This document shows, piece after piece, positions 6,487 through 10,082 of a stretch of 10,082 bases of DNA. Numbering within the stretch: position 1 is the first letter of the stretch; each line of letters starts with the position of its first letter. The position numbers and the translations under genes were made by a program. The stretch lies in the NCBI GenBank assembly GCA_017390245.1, contig JAFPCE010000242.1, positions 1 through 10,082 on the forward strand, in the 5' to 3' direction. The notes under the pieces are model-generated. The model saw only the letters and a program-made list of their open reading frames with translations, was not told the DNA's origin and searched no databases. Source of the stretch: Selenomonadaceae bacterium (GTDB lineage Bacteria > Bacillota > Negativicutes > Selenomonadales > Selenomonadaceae).

Positions 6487-7989
6487 ATGACAGGAAACAA
6501 GAAGCTTCTAGGGCTGGTTATGGCACTTTTGCTGGGAGCTGGTTCGTATGCAGCACAGGGTGCAGTAATGCCAGCAACGGCTAATGCTGCAGCCAAGGCT
6601 AGTGCAGTGCAGAGCAGCCAGGCAGGTACAAAGCCAGTGGCAGCGGCAAATGCCACAGCTAAGGTTAATGCAAAAGAACTGAAGGCTATCAGGGTGGGCA
6701 ACACAGATAAGGCTGTTCGTCTGGTTATGGATTTAACCAGGAAAATGGAGTACACCGTCACCAGGGAAAATGATGGACGGCGGCTGGTGGTTACCGTTAA
6801 TGGGGTTTCCACAGCAATAAAGTCTGCACCAAAGGTAAAAAGCAGCGCCATTAAGGATTTGATTTTCGGCACTTATGGCAATGATACAGTGCAGCTGATA
6901 GTGGATATGCCAGTGGCATTGCCAACAAAGGTTTTTGCTCTGGAAAAGCCTGACCGCATTATTATTGATGTGGAGAAAAAGTATGAAAAGCTGGAGGAAA
7001 GCATCCCAGCTCAGGGCTTAAATTATAAAAAATATGTCCGTTACAATAGCAATGGTATGCTGACAGCCTACGTGCTGGAGGCGGATCCTGCCAGCTACAA
7101 AATGGAGCTGGCTTTAGCTGGTGGCAATATCGCCAGTGGCCGCAGCACCGTGAAGAATATTGCTACAGACAAACAGGCGGTGGCAGCTGTTAATGGCGGC
7201 TATTTTGATTTGGATGGTTCATTGATTGGTGATAACAGAGTGAACTGGCAGACTGCCGGCACTACATATTTTAACCGCAGCTCATTGGGAGAAATGCCTG
7301 ATGGCAACTGGCTCATCAGCACCTCTAAGTACAGCGGTTACGTGACCTTTAAAGAACAGGGGGCTTATTTGTCTGGTGTTAACTGCGCCAGAGGCGAAAA
7401 TACCATGATTTTGTATAACAGGCTTTTCGGCAGCACCACTAAAACCAATGAATTTGGCATGGAATATGTAGTGCAGAATAAGAAAATCGTGGCTATAAAT
7501 CAGAAGGACAGCAAAATTCCGGCAGACGGTCTGGTGTTATCTGTCCATGGCAAGGCGAAGGATTTCCTCAAAAATGCCAAGGTGGGAGATAACATTGAGG
7601 TGGGCGAAACCTTTGGCAAGGAATTCCAGCAGTGCAAGACTATTATTGGCGCCGGGCCAGAGCTGCTGAGGGATGGCATGGTAAATGTTACCGTTACCAG
7701 CGAGCAGTTCCCTAAGGATATTGCCGTAGGGAAAGCCCCTCGCACAGCTATAGGCTTTACGGCAGATGGCCACTACCTGTTCCTGGTGGTGGATGGCAGG
7801 CAGTCCATCAGCGGTGGTACTACCTTGACGGAAACTGCCCAGCTGCTGCAGAAATTTGGCGCTGTCAGGGGAATAAACTTAGATGGCGGCGGTTCTAGTG
7901 AGCTGGTGCTGCAGGGGAAAATAATGAACAGCCCTTCTGATGGCAGTGAACGCAGAGTGGGCAGTGCTGTAGTTTTATTGAAGAAATAG
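6487..7989 (+). CDS. Secreted AMIN-domain phosphodiester glycosidase (NAGPA family) protein
   Basis: A 500-residue exported protein. Residues 1-25 are a Sec signal peptide, and 27-63 an Ala-rich linker. About 64-166 form an AMIN domain, a beta module that in amidases and secretins targets proteins to peptidoglycan or division sites (family knowledge). About 190-500 form a NAGPA-type phosphodiester glycosidase domain, recognised by AVNGGYFD (234-241), APRTAIGFTADG (417-428), VVDGRQ (434-439) and NLDGGGSSELVL (464-475). Family members hydrolyse sugar-phosphodiester bonds; the bacterial substrate is not evident here, with wall or envelope glycopolymers as candidates. GGAGG (6478-6482) lies only 4 bases before the ATG, slightly close but the only sensible start. 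The gene follows flgJ by 51 bases, across a probable attenuator, so it may be co-transcribed with the flagellar genes at a reduced level. Confidence 0.85.
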   Translation: MTGNKKLLGLVMALLLGAGSYAAQGAVMPATANAAAKASAVQSSQAGTKPVAAANATAKVNAKELKAIRVGNTDKAVRLVMDLTRKMEYTVTRENDGRRLVVTVNGVSTAIKSAPKVKSSAIKDLIFGTYGNDTVQLIVDMPVALPTKVFALEKPDRIIIDVEKKYEKLEESIPAQGLNYKKYVRYNSNGMLTAYVLEADPASYKMELALAGGNIASGRSTVKNIATDKQAVAAVNGGYFDLDGSLIGDNRVNWQTAGTTYFNRSSLGEMPDGNWLISTSKYSGYVTFKEQGAYLSGVNCARGENTMILYNRLFGSTTKTNEFGMEYVVQNKKIVAINQKDSKIPADGLVLSVHGKAKDFLKNAKVGDNIEVGETFGKEFQQCKTIIGAGPELLRDGMVNVTVTSEQFPKDIAVGKAPRTAIGFTADGHYLFLVVDGRQSISGGTTLTETAQLLQKFGAVRGINLDGGGSSELVLQGKIMNSPSDGSERRVGSAVVLLKK

Positions 7990-7993
7990 TTGC

Positions 7994-8021
7994 TTGCTAT
8001 TCATAAATTTTTAGCTATAAT
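7994..8021 (+). promoter_or_regulatory. Probable sigma-A promoter for the S55 peptidase gene
   Basis: TTGCTA (7994-7999), a 16-bp spacer and a perfect TATAAT (8016-8021) lie in the gap after the glycosidase gene. A second TATAAT at 8025-8030 has no obvious -35 partner. The start of the next gene is about 50 bases downstream, which leaves room for a leader of about 40 bases. This suggests the peptidase gene has its own transcription start. Confidence 0.5.
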
Positions 8022-8069
8022 TAATATAATGGTTAAAAGCGAAAGATAGTAAGACATGAGGTGAATTGA

Positions 8070-10082
8070 TTGTATAGATTTTTTTCTGCTCTTAAGAAAA
8101 AATTTTTAATAGGCTGTATTGTTGCCTCAATGGCAGTGGGGTCTTTAGCTCTGGCAGCTGTGCCGGAGATTATTCCGCTGACAGATTTGCAGCCTGGCAT
8201 GCGGGGAACTGGTTATACCGTTATTGACAATGATGGCCGTATCCGCCCTTTTGATGTGGAGATTGTAGGCATTGTTGGGGGCGGTAAAATGGCCAGCCCG
8301 AGAATTATTGTAAATGTGTCTGGTGATGTGATTGACCAGGCGGGTGGTGCTATTTCCGGCATGAGCGGCAGTCCGATTTATTTTGATGGCAAGCTGGCTG
8401 GAGCACTTTCTGCCAGCTTTAAGGACATGCATTTAGACAGGGTTATTCTGACGCCTATTGAAGAAATGCTGAAAATCTGGGATTATCCAGATAAGCTGAA
8501 CAAGACTACTTTGCCACAGGTGCAGTTAAAGCAGGCTATGGAGAATAAGGCCAAGGAAAAGGCAGACCTGGAGTATAAGCTGCAGAAGGCTCAGCGGAAG
8601 CTGCATAATATTAACAGCGATTTGTACAGTGACATTAACAATCCAAATCTGGCAGATAACCTGAAGGCTGAATATCTGGCAAATCCAAATTTAGCTGATA
8701 ATCTGGCTGATGAGGCCGGTGTGTCTGGCGAGTCTGATGAAGCAGGCACAGAGGAAATGGAGAATGACCTGACAGAGACTGCAGAGGCAGAGGATGCTGA
8801 GCTGGGGGAATCCGAGGAAGCTGAGGCTGGTGAGGAGTCTGCCGAGGAAGAAGACTATGATGAATCTGAGGAATCTGCTGAATCCGATGAGTCTGAAGAG
8901 TATGATGAGGCTGCAGCAGCTGATGCCCAGGAGGCAGAGGAGGCAGCTGCCAATAACACTGGTTATGTTCCTCGTACCTATGATGAAGTAAATACTGATG
9001 GCAATATAGCGGCAGCATCAGAAAATGAGGAAGAAACTGATAGTTCCGTCAAGAAGGACGTGTTCCTGGCTTCTGGTTTTAACGATAGGGGTTCGGATTT
9101 TCTGCAGGAGAAGCTGGCTAAGGCTGGCTTTGTGGTAAAGAATACCGACTCCTGGCAGAGTGTGGCTTCCTCCCAGACTGTGCGCAGTGATGCAGCACTA
9201 GAGCCAGGCGGCTCTGTAGGTGTAGCTGCAGTGGTAGGTGATTATGCCCTGGGGGCTGTTGGCACTGTTACGGCAGTGGATGATAAGCGGATTCTGGCAT
9301 TTGGCCATTCCTTTACCCACAGAGGCAATGTTAATTACTTTATGACCTCTGCTGATATTGTGGGCACTATTAATGGCCCGCTGGCAGGCATGAAGCTGGC
9401 TAACCAGCCGGCGTTAATTGGCCGTATCAATCAGGACAGGGAAAATGGCATTGCCGGCATATTGGGAACTTTCCCACAGACTGTGCCAGTGTCTATAACT
9501 GTGCATGATAACGATACCAACAAGGATTATACCTATAATTCTCTCATGGCTTACGATGAGAAAATTCTGACAGCTGTGGCTTCTGCCATGACCTACAGTG
9601 CTATGCAGGTGGTTATGGACCGCGGCGATGGCAATACTGCTGATGTGAAGTTCACTATCCGCACCAATGTGGGCAAGGACAATGTGGTAGAGCGCCGCAA
9701 TATGTTCTATGATACTAGTGATGTGGCTAAGCAGGCTGTGGGGGAAATTACTACTATTTTGAATACTATCTGCACCAACAGGGACAAGGAATCTGACATC
9801 ATTGATATGAAGGTGAAGATTGACCTGGACAGCGCTAGAAAGACAGCACTGCTTCTGGAGGCTATTCCTAGCAAAACCAAGGTTATGCCTGGTGAGCAGA
9901 TTACCTTTGCTACTACCATTAGGCCTTACCGTGGTGATAAGGAGACTGTGTTTGTGCCATATACTGTGCCTGTGAACCAGCCAGAGGGACCGCTGAATCT
10001 GGATATTCATGGCGGCGGACTGGTGAATGTGGCAAAGCTGGTGCTGGAGCAGCAGAATGCCCAGGCTAATGAGGAGCAGCCA
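8070..10082 (+). CDS. Secreted SpoIVB/S55-type serine peptidase homologue, 3' end beyond window
   Basis: The frame is open for 671 codons to the window end. The start is TTG 8070: it directly follows an in-frame TGA, lies 6 bases after GAGGTG (8058-8063), and is the only start that yields a complete signal peptide (MYRFFSALKKK, then a hydrophobic core, cleavage near ALA-A at 27-30). The N-terminal block has PGMRGTGYTV (42-51) and GMSGSPIYFDGKLAGA from residue 97, with S99 the probable nucleophile, then TPIEEML. A basic helical stretch (about 155-190), two NPNLADNL copies (191-212) and a strongly acidic segment (214-295) follow. The second conserved block has AFGHSF (410-415), with H413 the probable catalytic histidine, and LIGRINQDRENGIAGILG (449-466). 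These motifs fit the large S55 homologues of diderm bacteria rather than sporulation SpoIVB; no PDZ domain is visible. The substrate is unknown and activity is inferred only. Confidence 0.82.
   Translation, partial: MYRFFSALKKKFLIGCIVASMAVGSLALAAVPEIIPLTDLQPGMRGTGYTVIDNDGRIRPFDVEIVGIVGGGKMASPRIIVNVSGDVIDQAGGAISGMSGSPIYFDGKLAGALSASFKDMHLDRVILTPIEEMLKIWDYPDKLNKTTLPQVQLKQAMENKAKEKADLEYKLQKAQRKLHNINSDLYSDINNPNLADNLKAEYLANPNLADNLADEAGVSGESDEAGTEEMENDLTETAEAEDAELGESEEAEAGEESAEEEDYDESEESAESDESEEYDEAAAADAQEAEEAAANNTGYVPRTYDEVNTDGNIAAASENEEETDSSVKKDVFLASGFNDRGSDFLQEKLAKAGFVVKNTDSWQSVASSQTVRSDAALEPGGSVGVAAVVGDYALGAVGTVTAVDDKRILAFGHSFTHRGNVNYFMTSADIVGTINGPLAGMKLANQPALIGRINQDRENGIAGILGTFPQTVPVSITVHDNDTNKDYTYNSLMAYDEKILTAVASAMTYSAMQVVMDRGDGNTADVKFTIRTNVGKDNVVERRNMFYDTSDVAKQAVGEITTILNTICTNRDKESDIIDMKVKIDLDSARKTALLLEAIPSKTKVMPGEQITFATTIRPYRGDKETVFVPYTVPVNQPEGPLNLDIHGGGLVNVAKLVLEQQNAQANEEQP
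8640..8706 (+). repeat. Internal peptide repeat NPNLADNL (two copies) in the S55 homologue
   Basis: Residues 191-198 and 205-212 are both NPNLADNL, a 14-residue period. The DNA copies (8640-8663 and 8682-8705) differ at synonymous third positions and one leucine codon (CTG/TTA), so the repeat is kept at protein level rather than being a recent DNA duplication. It lies between the basic helical stretch and the acidic segment. Confidence 0.7.

Noticed and set aside
8106..8117. Lipobox LIGC (cysteine 16) in the S55 homologue
   Set aside because: The four residues match the consensus, but only three hydrophobic residues lie between the last lysine and the cysteine. The hydrophobic core follows it and ends at a normal signal peptidase I site.
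8070..10082. True sporulation SpoIVB (pro-sigma-K signalling) gene
   Set aside because: Serine and histidine motifs are in the opposite order, no PDZ domain is seen, the protein is much longer, and no sporulation genes are nearby.

Overview
The window is ordinary chromosomal DNA, all genes on the + strand, from what looks like a diderm (outer-membrane) low-to-mid-GC Firmicute, most likely a motile member of the Negativicutes such as the Selenomonas/Anaerovibrio group. The reasons are a Bacillus-like gene order (an Mbl-type mreB followed by two rod genes equivalent to flhO-flhP), strong GGAGG-type ribosome binding sites and two TTG starts, combined with flgA, flgH and flgI. Those three genes build the P and L rings and are only useful to a cell with a periplasm and an outer membrane. 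The genus is an inference; the diderm Firmicute assignment is firmer.

Layout: positions 1-289 hold the end of sucD (succinyl-CoA synthetase alpha), closed by a clear intrinsic terminator. Positions 290-591 are non-coding. They hold the terminator, a 37-bp imperfect tandem array in which the terminator looks like the first unit, and a probable vegetative promoter. Then come mbl (592-1611) and the flagellar run flgF, flgG, flgA, flgH, flgI and a short flgJ (1714-6435). These are tightly spaced, with flgG and flgA overlapping by one base. A hairpin with a short T tract follows flgJ. Next are a secreted AMIN-plus-phosphodiester-glycosidase protein (6487-7989), a probable new promoter, and a large secreted SpoIVB/S55-type serine peptidase homologue that is still open at the window end (8070-10082).

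How they fit together: FlgF and FlgG form the rod, FlgA chaperones the P-ring protein FlgI, FlgH forms the L ring, and FlgJ helps rod assembly in the periplasm. Mbl organises cell-wall elongation. The two exported proteins downstream carry a wall-targeting domain and a serine-peptidase signature, so an envelope role is likely but unproven.

The points most worth a second look are the decaying tandem terminator array, an L-ring protein FlgH with no cysteine for a lipid anchor, an S55 peptidase whose Ser and His motifs lie in the opposite order to SpoIVB and are separated by a long acidic insert, and a FlgJ without a muramidase domain sitting next to a putative wall-targeted glycosidase. I saw no mobile elements, CRISPR arrays or RNA genes.
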